Positions 1-12,384 are shown, counted from the first letter of the stretch. The stretch: DNA of 64,000 nt from Hemerocallis citrina (GCA_017893485.1 CM030363.1:113207073-113271072), one strand, 5' to 3'. A program made the numbers and translations. The notes: generated by a model from the letters alone, not told the origin.

Positions 1-994
1 TGATTGTCGACCGTTTAACGAAGAGTGCTCGCTTCATTCCTTTCCGCGTCGGTCAGTCTACTGAGAGCCTAGCTGAGAAGTATATGCAAGAGATTGTTAG
101 ACTACATGGGGTTCCAGTCAGTATTGTATCCGACAGGGATACTTGATTCAGATCTCAGTTCTGGGAGAGTCTTCAGAACAGTTTGGGGAGTAAATTAAAG
201 TATAGTATAGCTTTTCATCCCCAGACTGATGGATAGTCAGAGCAGACTATTCAGATTCTTGAGGACATGTTGAGGTCCTGTATGCTTCAGTTTGGTGGGT
301 CTTGGGAGGATCATTTGCATCTCGTAGAGTTCTCGTACAATAATAGCTTTCAAGCCAGTATTAAAGCTGCTTCATTCGAGGCACTCTATGGGCGAAAGTG
401 CAGATCACCAGTGTGCTGGGATGACATTGGTGAGAGGAAGTTGTTGGGTCCGAAATTGATCACCAAGACAGTGGATGCAGTGGTTCAGATCAGGAAGCAC
501 ATGCAGGCAGCTCAGGACAGGCAGAAGTGATGGGCCGATGTCCATCGGAGGGCTTTGGAATTTAGCGTTGGTGACCATGTTTTCCTTAAGGTATCGCCGT
601 GGCGCGGTGTCATTCAGGTGGTGGGGGCAAACTTAGCTCGAGGTTTATTGGACCGTTTGAGATTTTGGAGCGAGTAGGCAAGGTGGCCTGTCGTCTTGCA
701 TTGCCGCCAGCTTTATCAGGAGTGCAAGATGTTTTCCATGTCTCATAAATCAGGAGATATATTTGAGATGAGAGCCACGTGATCGACTATTCTAAGTTGA
801 TCATTCGACCGGATTTGACTTGTGAGATTCCACCAGTTGCTATTGTGGATCGGCGGGAGAAAGTGCTTAAGAACAAGGTCATCAAGTTGGTTCGAGTTGC
901 TTGGAATCCTCACTCGCCTGGTGAGTCGACTGGTGAGTCGACTTGGAGGCTGGAGGAGAAAATTCAGCAGAAGTTTCCTCATTTGTTTGAATAG
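1..994 (+). pseudogene. Integrase and chromodomain end of a Ty3/gypsy polyprotein (element A)
   Basis: This is the C-terminal part of a pol gene; the rest lies upstream of the window. Integrase would join element cDNA to host DNA in the nucleus, and the chromodomain-like tail of chromoviruses is thought to steer integration. The catalytic core is visible (VDRLTKS near base 10, VSDRD near 130, HPQTDG near 220), followed by an integrase tail and a chromodomain-like end (779-994, IVDRREK to FPHLFE, stop at 992). In-frame stops lie at 144 (TGA), 234 (TAG) and 528 (TGA), and the frame shifts between about 600 and 770. The first two stops are explained by single C-to-T changes of CGA and CAG. The tail closely matches that of N1 (12466-12896, minus), so the two belong to one group. 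Dead copy. Confidence 0.9.
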
Positions 995-1075
995 TTTTTG
1001 TTTTGTTGTTTTGGTTGTTTTGGGGTTACCCTATGTATCTTCTTTTTAAATTTCGAGGATGAAATTCTTCTTGTT

Positions 1076-1088
1076 AGGTGGGTAGGAT
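1076..1088 (+). promoter_or_regulatory. Polypurine tract of element A
   Basis: AGGTGGGTAGGAT abuts the LTR start at 1089. The same G-rich motif occupies this position in N1 (12372-12384, minus) and L (44231 onward, minus), which supports a role as plus-strand primer. It contains T residues, so it is not a pure purine run. Confidence 0.65.
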
Positions 1089-1520
1089 TGTAACCCCTGT
1101 TTTTCATTTTTGTGTATCTTTGACTGTATTTTTCGTTTTGGTATATTTTTCTCTCTTGTATTTTTCTGAACCGTATATTTGATTTGTTTTCAACTTATAT
1201 TCGTTTTATTTCATTTTGAGCTCCTTGTGTTTGATTGATTGTCTCTTTTGTCTCGTTTTTCATCGTTTGATCTTTTTCTCATTTTTGGTCTCGTTATCTT
1301 TAATTTTAATTTTTTTCCTTGGTGTTGTGGTGGAGTTTTGGTTGTATTTTCCCTTTCCCAAGATTTTTGACCCCTAATAAGATTTTCTAAAGCCATAGAA
1401 TTCAGTCTTATTTGCATTTCACTTCCTATTGTTATTTGACCCAAAATACAAAACCTATTTGTATACCTATTACTAGTTACTAATACCCAATACCCATTAG
1501 CCCACATCTAAACCCATATC

Positions 1521-1559
1521 TATAAACCCCCCTAATTCTAAACCCTAACCCTAACCCTA
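1521..1559 (+). promoter_or_regulatory. TATA-like box plus telomere-like CCCTAA run in the LTR
   Basis: TATAAAC at 1521-1527 is followed by CTAAACCCTAACCCTAACCC (1538-1557), about 20-35 nt downstream, where transcription would be expected to start. AAACCCTAA is the plant telo-box, known near start sites of ribosomal-protein genes. Whether it acts here is inference. Confidence 0.5.
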
Positions 1560-1970
1560 TTTTCTCTCTCCCTCAATACCTGGCCTCCTTTTTCTCTCCC
1601 TCTCCCGGCTGCACATCCCCACCAACCCGACCAGCACTACACCACCATCCCGGCCTCCCCATCCAGGCCGAGCCCCCTAGCTCCGGCCTACCTCCACTCC
1701 GATAGCCCTACACAAACCCGAACCCCCTTTCTTGCCTTGCCGACCACCCACACACCATCAACAACATCTTCTTGCACCATCAACCCCCCGTACATCTCTT
1801 TGTGGTGTTCTCAAAGTGGGCTCTAGCCACTTTGATCGTCGTGCGCGTTGGAAGTTTCGTTCGTGGGAGATTGTTCGTGATTGCTTGAACTCGTTCCTTG
1901 TAGAGGATTTTGTTCGTGGATTTTGCTTTTAGGCTTGGTTGCATCGTTCTTCATCACCAAATTAAAGCAA

Positions 1971-4088
1971 GTAACTTGTACTCCAATTCATTTGTTTGAT
2001 AAAAGTAGCAAAGTTCACCTATAGTGTAGTTGGGTCTAAAGACAACTTTTGATTGTGTTTTCCTTGATGGATTTTGTCTCTATTGTGATATTTTGGCCAT
2101 AGAAGACTCACGACACCAATCTTGACATGAAATAACCTAGGAATCGCCCGTTCTTGACTTTAGACGTGTATGTGAGACTTGTGTGCAAATTCGTGTTTTG
2201 TTGATACCCATGTGAAATAATAGGCATCAACATGTTAATAACCCAAATTCATGATTTTTAAAAATTTGGTAGGCTTTATTTCAAGTTTCAATGAGTTTGG
2301 ATCAATATTCTTGAATCTATGTTGTTTTTGTGCTTGAGGGTTAAATTTGTATTTTCTGGATGTTCAGTTTTGTTTGCTGTTTTCGACTGTGCTAAAGTCA
2401 GTATCTTGATTTCGGTATAAAATATGAGTTTTAGATAATTTTGTCTATTTTCAAACCCCTCTTACCTTGCTTGATTTTGATTTCGTATATATGAGTTATG
2501 ACTGTTTTAGTACAGAGGTGTCGATCTTTTTCAGATTTTATTTTTTGGATAATTTTGATAACAAACTATTTTCAAGAACAATGCTACACGTATTATTTTG
2601 ATATGAAATTTTGGTCAGTATTTCTTTATTAAGTTAGGGATTAACCAGAATTTTGATGAATTTTATTGATAAGTTTTATGTGGTGTTTCATGCTCGTTTC
2701 TAAAATCTATACATACTGTATTTTGCTCGCTGTTCTGTAAAGAACCCTATTTTCACTATGATTCCTTTTACTAAATGAAAACTGTTTGTGAAATGTGAAA
2801 GTTAGTAAATTATATCTATTTTCATATCCCTTTGCCGGAATTGGATTTCGTTTCACTGGTTTCGAGATATCTTAGTTTTCGTATAGCAGCGTTGGGATTT
2901 CCAGATTCGCTAAACTATATTTTCATGATACTTTTCTGTTTTTGATAACTAAACTACCTTTACTGGAAAATTCTAAAACTTTATATTTAGATTCTGGACA
3001 TATAGGGAAATACCCCAGATTTTTTGTGGATTTGTTTAATGTGTTTTCAAGCTGTTTTCATGCTCTTGAATTCGTTTTCTTGATTTATGGCTGAACCTAA
3101 TTTCTGTATTCAAATCAGTTTTGAGCTGTGTTGTTGTGAACTTATATATGACTTAATTATATTCGTTGGATTCGTGTGGAAGTCTATTTTCCAGATCCTT
3201 TGATGGATCTCGATTTGCTTGTTTGTAACTCCTGGAATCACTGTTTTACTACAACGTGGTCTTGATGTCATGAACTTCAGATGTGTTTATTTTATCCCTT
3301 TATGAAATATCTTGCACTTGTACATGTTTAGTTTGCAACTTGCACTTGTCACATGATCATGCCATACTATTCTTGATGTATTTTGCACATATACATGCTT
3401 GTTGGACATTAATAATAAATAACCAAGCCGGAGTTTAAGGGACAGATCTAATAAGGGATAATTCAGAAATGCGTACTCGGAAGGGGATCCACTGATCCTA
3501 CGTGATTACTTGACATGATTATTTGATACTTGCACGCAAGACACGATACTTGCCACTTGCACAACTTGACACGTGATTTCATGATACATGATACGTGGAG
3601 CTTGGAGCTCGATTACTTGCTTGTCCCCGAGTATACTGCCCTCTATGGTCCACTATGAAATCTAAAGCGAAACTATTTTGTTGTAGCAACCATGTAGTAT
3701 GGGCTGCATGAAGTGTTACATAGATAGTAATTCACTACAAGACTTGACACATGATACGTGAACATGATACATGCTTGCTTGATACATGACTACATGATAC
3801 ATGAGACTTGATTACATGAGACATGAAGCTTAACACTTGATACATGATTACATGATACTTGACACTTGATGCATGTTTACATGATACTTGATTACTTGAC
3901 ACTTGATTTATACCATGTACACTTGATTACTTTACCATGCTAGTTGTTTACTTTGGCATCACACTTATACCATGTGCTAGTTAGTTTCCCCATGTGCTTG
4001 TATCCTACATTATAAGTGACCCGTGACTTGCAATTGACGGATACTTGTGTTTTCTCTTGTTCTCTTTTCTGCATTTGATGAATTGCAG
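1971..4088 (+). other. Predicted intron inside the LTR of element A
   Basis: Donor CAA|GTAACTTG at 1971 follows the leader. The acceptor is a pyrimidine-rich run ending GAATTGCAG at 4088, and the following exon begins ATTTTGGAGAACAGG. The donor box CAAGTAACTTG and the acceptor context recur at matching places in N1 (17655-19823 and 9009-11258, minus), A2 (50544-52672) and L (40132-42529, minus). Length is 2118 nt. No transcript evidence. Confidence 0.45.
3500..3930 (+). repeat. Degenerate CATGAT/ACTTGA-rich short-repeat tract in LTR A
   Basis: Imperfect 8-12 bp words such as TGATACATGA and GATACTTGACAC repeat here. Other LTRs of this group carry tracts with different unit lengths at the corresponding place (5632, 9190, 17830, 40622, 54223). 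Confidence 0.7.
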
Positions 4089-4491
4089 ATTTTGGAGAAC
4101 AGGTTCCAGATGGTATCAGAGACTTGAAGTATTAGTGCTGCATTTATGATTTTTATTTCTTATATCGTGCTTGAACAATGATTGTATTCGTGAGACTTGG
4201 ATTATTCATTTATTTTTGAGACTTGGAATTATTCTTGTAATTGGGCAATGTGACCCAAGAATTGTGTTTTATTCAGATCATGACTATTTGAGATTTATGT
4301 ATCTGGTTTCAAGTATTCTTGATGGTATTTTGACACGTTATGTGCATGTGGTCGATTAATTCGCTTCCGACTCTGAATATTTCTTATGCATGTTGTTAAG
4401 ATTTCTTGAACAGCTTATGGATGATGAAAATCATTCGCTGGGCTTTTGTTACGTACTCGTATTCCGTATTTTTGGGAAGCGGGGCGTGACA

Positions 4492-4740
4492 GTAGTAGTT
4501 GTGTCTCCCCGTTGGCTTATCGTTTGATGATCTCATTTTACTTGTTGCCATCCTTAACAACTCCATGATCATAAGAGTCTTAATCTTTCGTTGATATATT
4601 CGTTTCATAACTTGTTGGATCTATTTTTATCATCTAATTATTTGAACACATGAAATTAAGAATCACCTTGACTTTTAGATGTATGTTGCATGATGTATGT
4701 GTTGATTTTACTTCTTTTGAGTTGAGAAAAAAAAAATGTG
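4492..4740. other. Unassigned stretch between two LTRs
   Basis: About 250 bp with no convincing ORF and no LTR similarity that I can align by eye. It could be host DNA or the diverged 5' part of LTR B. Confidence 0.4.
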
Positions 4741-6434
4741 ACTTGCTGATTTGATGTCGATTACACCCTGATTTGTATTACACATGAATTTAGACTCATA
4801 ATAGTTACTAATCATTTCATTTTCTATATAAAAAAAACAACTATGTTGTTGTTCCTGTTTTTGCTTTCTGTTTCGAACTTGATAACATCAGAATTTGGAC
4901 TTGAGTTCTAAACATGAAATGTAGCCCCATATTTCTAGTTTATTACCCTTTTGACGGAATTGAATTCCAAGTTATGTTTCATGAATTATCACTATTTTAG
5001 TACTGCTGTGTCTGAAATTTCAGATTAATGAATTTGCTGCATCATTTTGATTTACAATTAAATTAACTATGCTAACTGTAAGATAATGACTTAAATTTTT
5101 GCATGCTAATACTAGACACACTAAAGGACCTTCCTTTATTTTCCTGGAATTAATTGATGAAGTTTCTGACCTGTTTCATGTTTCTAAACACAATTTTACA
5201 AGTTCTGGGTGAACACGAATCCTGTGTAGTTTGCTGTTTTGACATCTATTGCTACAACTTTTATGTATCTTGTTTATATGTACTGGATTCGGCAGAGAGT
5301 AGTTTCTAGACTTTCTGATCGATCCAGATTTGCATTCTTGTAGAAATGGAAATCTTAGTTTTGATGCAGCAATGTCATTTTATCCAGAATTGAAATTCTC
5401 GTCATTCTTCATATTTTTAATTTGTTTTGATACTCGACTAAGCATCTTACCCTGCCTAAACTTGTTCCCTGTTCTTGATCATGTTTACTTGCCCTGTTTC
5501 GCACACTTTCATGCTTGTCTTACTAATAATAATAAATAACAATCCGGGATTTAAGGAAAAGACCATAGTAGTGGACAATATAGATAAGTGTACTCAGAAG
5601 GGGCCTAGTGTTTCCCATTTGATACTTGTTTCATGAACTAGTTATATTATTCGATTCATGAACTAGTTACTATTGACTCATGAACTAGTATATTATTATT
5701 CGATTCATGGACTGGTTATATTAACACTTGATTCATGGACTAGTATATTATTATTTGATTCATGGCTTGTCATGTTATTACTTGACTCATGATCTAGTTA
5801 TATGATTATCCGATTCATGAACATGCTTGCTTAATACTTGATGCATGAGTACACCGCCTTATAAAATCCACCAATATGAGTAAACGTAACTTGTTTGTAA
5901 GTAGCAACCATGTGGTAAATAAATGGGACGCTTGAAGTGCTACCTAGATAGAATTAAACAATAAACTTAAGAATAACTTATTACTTGTACACACTTGACA
6001 CCAGCCTCGCATGCACTAAGGGTGTCTATCTTTGTTTCTCTATTTTTCTTCTGCATGATATATACAGGTTTTGGAGATCAATTTCCTGAAGGAGTTGGTG
6101 AGCAAACCTTCTATGCTTCGCTTGGGAAAGCTTGGTTCAGTTATTTGTATTTGAGTTATTTAATTCTTGTTGATATTTAAAACTTGTAATGGGCTTGTAG
6201 TCCCAAAGTTTTTACTTTTGATCCAGATCATGAATTTATTTGGGATATTTATATTTGTTTCAAATATTTTCTGTTGATTAATAAATTATTCATGCATGCG
6301 TGGTTGAATATATTTTTCTATATTTTTTGTTATGATGCTGAGTCGATCCTACAGCTTATGAATGATAAAAATCATTCGCTGGGTTTTGTCACGTACTCGT
6401 ATTCCGTATTTATTTTGGGAAGCGAGGTGTGACA
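4741..6434 (+). repeat. 5'-truncated LTR fragment of the A group (LTR B)
   Basis: The right end is clear: GGAAGCGAGGTGTGACA at 6434, like the end of LTR A. Matching segments run in the same order as in LTR A, for example TTACCCTTTTGACGGAATTG near 4945 and the AATAATAATAAATAAC region near 5524. A predicted acceptor TATACAG ends at 6067, before GTTTTGGAGATCA. The left edge is uncertain (roughly 4650-4850). It abuts the gag remnant of element O, so it probably inserted there and the upstream part was lost. Confidence 0.75.
5632..5825 (+). repeat. Minisatellite in LTR B, unit about 25-35 bp
   Basis: Repeats of GATTCATGAACTAGTTATAT with variants (about six copies). It lies where LTR A has its CATGAT tract, so the place is conserved while the unit differs. 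Confidence 0.7.
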
Positions 6435-6828
6435 AATTTCAACAGGCCATGATAAAGAAAGAAGGGTAGAACAATGGAAAAAGGTCTGCAACAACAGCCA
6501 ATTTCAGGAAGCAAACCCTGGTAAAGAAGGCTAAGATTGGAGCAGACAATGGAATGACTGGAGCTAGTGAATGACATGTAACAATTGTGGAGAAACAGGT
6601 CACTACAGGACCGAGTGTACGATGCCACCGAAAATCAATACTTGCTACCACTATGGTAGGGAAGGGAATATTAAGCCAAACTATCTGCAATTGAATCATG
6701 GAGGGGCTACTGTCGATCAGTTTGACAAAAGGGAGAAGCCATACAGAAAAGGATGAGTATTTTCACTGATAGAGGAAGACACTGAGAACTTAGATTGTGT
6801 TATCACCAGCATGGAACAACTTGATTAA
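6435..6828 (+). pseudogene. C-terminal Gag remnant of element O with zinc knuckle
   Basis: Gag would form the particle shell and bind RNA. Only the C-terminal part remains. A CX2CX4HX4C knuckle (CNNCGETGHYRTEC, about 6574-6615) is followed by a degraded second knuckle-like stretch (CYHYGREGN). An in-frame TGA at 6754 fits a C-to-T change of CGA, since the matching residue in T is Arg. The same frame then runs to TAA at 6826, a few codons past the point where homology with protease resumes at 6917. The T element has its Gag stop at the equivalent place. Confidence 0.8.
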
Positions 6829-6916
6829 GAATAAGACTAATTGTTTGAGTTATTTAATAAGGCTTTTGTAAATTAATAATGTTATGAATTAAACAATGTA
6901 ATCCTTGATGTAACAG
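6809..6916 (+). other. Predicted gag/protease intron of element O (108 nt)
   Basis: The gag frame and protease frame agree but are separated by a stop (6826) and a non-coding stretch. The acceptor TTGATGTAACAG ends at 6916 and matches the T acceptor TTATGTAACAG. The aligned donor reads GCATGG instead of GT, so it is either a GC-AG intron or a mutated donor. Removal of 108 nt would keep the frame and drop the Gag stop. Confidence 0.45.
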
Positions 6917-8659
6917 GACACATTATGATCAATGAAATAAAGGTCAATGTTTTATTTGATACCGGATCATCTCACACTTTTATGTCTCCCAAGTTTGCAA
7001 ATAGGTTAGTTATTGAACTTAAGATTTTCCCCAAAAGGGTATTGGCAGTGGCCATGCCCTCAGGGGACACACTGACTACCGATAGATATTACACTTGGTG
7101 TGATATCGAGATTGGATGATGAATTTTGGGAATATATCTTATTGAGATGGATGATCACGAAGTTGAAGTAATCATTGGAATAGATTGGATGACGACCTAC
7201 AATGCAACTAGTGAGTGTAAAGAAAAGATAGTGGTAGTGAAAGCACAAGGAGGACCTAAAGTGACATTCCAAGGAAAGGAGTACAAAGTAGTAGTAGCGG
7301 CTCTACCTAAGACGGAGAATCCTGAAGAAGTCAAGAAGATTCTAGTGGTCCAAGACTTTCCAACAATATTTTTGGATGACTTACCTGGACTACTGCCCCA
7401 TCGAAATGTCAAGTTCAGTATTGTATACAACTAAGGAGTTCTCCATATCCAAAGTGACGTACAGGATGGCACCTGTAGAGCAAGAGGAGGTCATTGGACC
7501 TTGTGCTTCTACATGGGGAGCACTGGTGTTGCTAGTGAATAAGAAAAATGGGTCAATGAGGATGTGCATTGATTACCATGAGTTGAACAAAGTACGGTTC
7601 AAAACAAGTACCCGATACCTCAGATCGACAATTTGTTTGATCGACTTCATGGAGCAATAGTATTCTCCAAGATTGACCTACGGTTGGGCCACCATTAGGT
7701 TCGCGACAAGGAGGACAATAAGACGACTTTCAGAACTCGACATTGACACTACGAGTTCTTGGTCATGCCATTCAAAGTAACTAATGCACCATCAATCTTT
7801 CTAGTCATGATGAACTGAATCCTACGACCGTATATTGACTCATTTGTCATGGCACTCATCAATGATATTTTTGTGTACTCGAAGAGAAAGAGGATCATGT
7901 CAAACACTTAGCAGAAATGTTGAAGAAGCTGCAAGAGCATGAATTATTCGCAAAATTATTCAAGTGAGAATTTTGGAATACCGAAGTGGCAATTCTCGGC
8001 CATGTCCTTTCTAAGGATGGAGCAGCTGCTCCACTGATTGCAAGAAATAATAGTAGTAAAGGATCGACCTATGATTGTGAAGGAAATTAGGAGTTTCTTG
8101 GGATTGAAGGGATACTATTGACAGTTTATCCAAGGATATGCACAGATAGTCGTACCGATAATAAGACTGACCAAGAAGAATGTGAACTTTATTTAAACCA
8201 CCAAGTGTGAGAAAAGTTTCTAGGAGTTGAAGGAGAACCTTATCACAGCACCAGTGCTGGTACTACCTCAGGTAGGCAAAGACTACAATATTTACAGTGA
8301 AGCTTCACTTAGGGAATTGGGTTGTGTCTTGATGCAAGAGGAAAGGGTGAAAGCTTATGGGTCTAGACAACTACGACCGCATAAGAAGAACTATCCAACT
8401 AACGATCTGGAATTAGCTGTAGTGATATTCGCTCTGAAGCTACAAAGACATTATGTGTATAGAAAGAGGGTTAACATGTACACCGACCACAAGAACCTGA
8501 AGTATATTCACTAGCTGAAAGATTTGAATATGAGACATAGGCCATGGTTAGAAGTACTAGAGGAAATTCACCGAAAAATAAAGTATTACCCCGGGAAGGC
8601 GAAAGTGGTAGCAGATGCCCTTAGCAGACAGAGTAGTTTGTTTAGTTTAATTACAATCG
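6917..8659 (+). pseudogene. Protease, reverse transcriptase and RNase H remnant of element O
   Basis: Protease shows LFDTGSSHTF (catalytic Asp, about 6952-6981). A linker ending in [10 protein letters not shown] leads to RT ([11 protein letters not shown] near 7460, MRMCIDY near 7560). The RT active site is damaged: the aligned FIDD motif of T reads LINDI here (near 7860). RNase H is recognisable at 8227-8659 ([32 protein letters not shown]). Several frameshifts and stops (for example 7132, 7432, 8512) break it. The interruption by N1 follows at 8665, just after the ADALSR region, and the integrase continues at 20931. Dead copy. Confidence 0.88.
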
Positions 8660-8664
8660 AGGTA

Positions 8665-11600
8665 TGTTACGCCCTGCTTCCCAAAAGAGAATACGGAATA
8701 CGGTTACATGACTACATAAGCTGTTCAAGAATCTTTACAACATTTCACAAGAATAATCAGAGTCGGAAGCAAAAGAATCAACCAAGCATGCACATATGAA
8801 CCAAAATACCAACAAGAATATTTGAAACAAAATATATTAATCTCAAATAATCCAGATCTGAATAAGTCAAACATCCTGGGTCACATTGCCCAAATACAAA
8901 TAAATCCAAGTACAAGATACAATTGTTCAAAACAAGAAATAATAATAGCAAAAATCCAGTACTAATATTACATGTCACCAACACCATCTGGTACCTGTTC
9001 TCCAAAATCTGTAATTTAATAATTGCAGGAATAGGGAAAAGAAAACAAACTCCCGTCAATGCAAGTTACGAGCCGCTTGTAGTGCAGGATACAAGTACAT
9101 GGGAAAAACTAAACAAATAGCATCGAATAGGCATGGTAACAAAATATAATAACTAGTATGGTAAGGTGAACAAGTACAAGTAGCATGTATCATGTGTCAA
9201 GTAAAACAAGTATCATGTAAACAAGTAACAAGTATCAAGTATCATGTAATCAAGTATCAAGTGTCATGTATCATGTATCATGTATCATGTATCATGTATC
9301 ATGTAATCAAGTATCAAGTATCATGTATCATGTTCAAGTATCATGTACCAAGTCTCATGTATCAAGTAGTCAAGTATCAAGTAAGCATTTATCATGTTCA
9401 AGTGTCATGTATCAAGTTTTGTAGTTATTACTATCTAGGTAGCACTTCATGCATCCCGGTTTTTACTAGATGGTTGCTACATCAAACAGTTTCGTTTTAG
9501 ATTTCATAGTGGACCATAGAAGGCAGTGTACTTAGGGACAAGTATCAAGTAATCGAGCTCCAAGCTCCAAGTATCATGTATCATGTATCACGTGTCAAGT
9601 TGTGCAAGTGGCAAGTAATCACGTGTCTTGCATGCAAGTGTCAAGTAATCACGTGTCAAGTTGTGCAAGTGGCAAGTAATCACGTGTCCTGCAGGCAAGT
9701 GTCAAGTAATCACGTGTCAAGAATCATGTATCAAATAATCACGTAGGATCAGTGGATCCCCTTCCGAGTACACATTTCTGAATTATCCACTATTTGATCT
9801 TTCCCTTAAACCCCAGCTTGGTTATTTATTATTAGTCTCAAACAAGCATGTATGTGTACAAAATATAGCGAGAATAACATGGCATGATCATGTAACAAGT
9901 TCAAGTTGCAAGATAAATATGTATGGGTGCAAGATAACTCATAAAAAGATAAAATAACCAAATTTCTTTTTCAGGATAGCAAGACCAAACTGCAGTAAAA
10001 CTGAGATTCCCGTTGTTACAAACATGCAAAATTGAATCCATCGAAAGGTCTAGAAAATAGACTCCCGGCTGAATCCAGCAAACAGTTATAAGTCACATAG
10101 TATTTCACATAAATATGAGTCAAAACTGAATTGAAACCAAAAAATATGTTCAGCCAAAAATTAGAAGATCGTATTCAAAGTCAGGAAAACAGCATGAAAA
10201 CTCATTAAATAAATCCACGAAAAATCTGGGGTATTTCCCTATATGCATAGTAACAGAAAATCAAGTTTCATAATTTTCCAATAAAAATAGAGTAGTCAGG
10301 TAAAATCAAAAAACATCAAGACACAACAGTTTTTCAAATATGAAATCGCAAACACTGCAGTACGAAAACAGCAATATCTCGCGAACCATAAATCAAAATT
10401 CAAATCCACCAAAACAGAAACTTTCATATTCAGTAGGCTAACTTTCATATTCAGAAATATTTTGGAAAAAGCAAGTGGAAATAGGTCGAAAATCAAGTTC
10501 TTTAGGGAACAGTAGTAAAATTCTGCATGTAAACTCTTTATTTGCAAGCATGAAAAGGTTTGTAAAACATCTCAAATAAATCCACCAAAATTCTGGGTAA
10601 ACCACAATCAATTCTAGAAGTACTGAGCAAATTTCATCAAAATAAAAATTTAAACAACACCACAAAAATAGATTACTCTTTAGAATTCATAGAGAACACA
10701 ATTTGGAAATCTTTCGACACTACTGTAGTAAAATAGACATAACTCACAAACCAAAAATCAAAACTGAGATCTGTCAAAAGGGTTGGAAAATAGATAGAAT
10801 TCTTTACAAATCATGTTCACAAAACATTCTCAAATACTGACCTTAATAGGGTATAAAATACTGATCAAAACTGAAAAGTCAACAAAACTGAAAATATTGC
10901 TTATGCACAAAATTCACTAGTTCACATAGAGCTCAACCAAAACACAACCAAACATGAGATAGAGTATACTAGATGTCCAAGCAAAATTCTATAGGGTATT
11001 TCACAAGTCCACAATAAGTCTACCACGAATAACACGAACGAGCACAAGATAACATATGAATAACACGCATATATGTAACAAGATGTGGTCAATCCAAGGT
11101 TATATCATGTCATGTATGTCGTGAGGCTACTATGGTCAAATCATCACTATAGAGACAATATCAACAAGGGAATACACACATAAATTGTCTCTAGAACCCA
11201 ACTACACTACAGGTGGTATTTAGTACTTGTATTACACAAAAAAAAGAATACAAGTTACTTGATTTAACCGATGACGAAAACGACTCCAAGCAAGAATAAC
11301 GGGAACGGATTCCCGAGCAACGAACTCAACGAACACACGAGCCAAAAATGAGAAAAAATCCACGAACCACGAGCGAAACACGAACCCAACAATGAACACA
11401 ATACGAGCACACAAGCTCACGAACCAGTCACACAATCCACGAACCCAAGAACAAGTCACACGAACCAACGAAATACCCAAGATCTAACACCCGCTCACCA
11501 AACCCACTTGCACACGAGGAGGGGGAAGCGAGGGAAAGAGAGGTCGGGACTGGCCGTTCGAAAAGCACAGCACGGGGGAAATAGCACAGCACGCTCGTGC

Positions 11601-12371
11601 TGTGCTGCTGTTGCCGAAGAGCACAGACGAGGGGGAAAACACCCTGGTGGTCGCCGCAGGGTACAGTGGTCGGAAGAGGGCGATGGCGGATGAGTAGGGC
11701 ACCGGGGAAGCAGTGGAGGATGCTAGTCGGGAGAGAGAATGGAAGGGGGGTCGAGGGGTGCACACGACAGATGGAGAGAGAGAGATGACAGGAAAGAGGT
11801 GAGGCGAAAGTGGCGGCTAGGGGAAAAGTATTGCATGGGTTAGCTATATATATGAAGTGAAAAAGGTGTTTGGGTTAGAGAGAGAGAGAGGCAGCGGAAC
11901 AAGAGTGTAGGGTAGTAGTGGGTCGGGTGTAGGGGAAAAGGGGGTTAACGGGTCTGCATGAGGATAGTTAATTAAAAGGTAGGGATTAATAGGAAACAGG
12001 GTAATAGGATTTAGGTGGATAATGAAGATAATGGGTTTGGTTAAGTGGATAACCAGAGAGTTTAGATGGGTATTAGGGGTCTAAATAAAAGTAAACATAG
12101 ATAGGGCAAATTGAACAAAATAATTGAAAAATAATATTGGGTGTGAACAAACAAAGAAAGAGGATCAAAATATCGGCTCGATCAAATGAAACGGAACAAG
12201 AGACGGACAAAGAATCAAGAATCAAAATAAAAGAGACCAAAAAAATAATAAAATGAAAATATATTGAAATAAAATCTAATATATGGTCCAAAAAAGATAC
12301 AACGGGATCAACTACAAGGAAAAAGAAAAAATGCACTCAAAAATACAAAAAAATGAAAAACAGGGGTTACA
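8665..12371 (-). repeat. 3' LTR of N1
   Basis: 3707 bp. Reading the minus strand: start TGTAACCCCTG at 12371, TATATATA at 11845-11852, a GC-rich leader (about 11480-11800), donor CAA|GTAACTTG with the intron starting at 11258, acceptor ATTACAG ending at 9009, and end GGCGTAACA at 8665. Long ORFs in the leader (for example 11428-11763) are not in the same frame in the partner LTR. Confidence 0.9.
9190..9420 (-). repeat. CAAGTATCATGT short-repeat array in N1 3' LTR
   Basis: Tandem words CAAGTATCATGT, ATCATGT and CAAGTATCAAGT. A pure run of ATCATGT units lies near 9265-9305. The partner array in the other LTR (17830-18050) is shorter and differently arranged. Confidence 0.85.
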
Positions 12372-12384
12372 ATCCTACCCACAT
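12372..12384 (-). promoter_or_regulatory. Polypurine tract of N1
   Basis: On the minus strand it reads ATGTGGGTAGGAT, directly before the 3' LTR start, matching the tract of element A at 1076-1088. Confidence 0.65.

Larger units (their letters stand above)
1089..4491 (+). repeat. 3' LTR of element A
   Basis: Starts TGTAACCCCTG directly after the polypurine tract and ends GGGGCGTGACA, giving TG...CA ends and 3403 bp. It holds a TATA-like box (1521), a C-rich leader to about 1900, a predicted intron (1971-4088) and a short last exon. The 5' LTR and the left target-site copy are outside the window; the five bases after the end are GTAGT. LTRs of the same group are B (4741-6434), the N1 pair, the L pair and A2. 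Confidence 0.9.

Noticed and set aside
4111..4121. TGGTATCAGAG inside LTR A as a second primer-binding site
   Set aside because: Other LTRs of the group read TGGTGTTGGTG here, and it is far from an LTR end. A chance match.
9192..9500. ORF with VSCIMYHV-type repeats
   Set aside because: Translation of the CAAGTATCATGT repeat array, not a gene.
11428..11788. ORFs on both strands in the N1 leader (also 19864-20386)
   Set aside because: Same GC-rich leader effect; the partner LTR has different frames and lengths.
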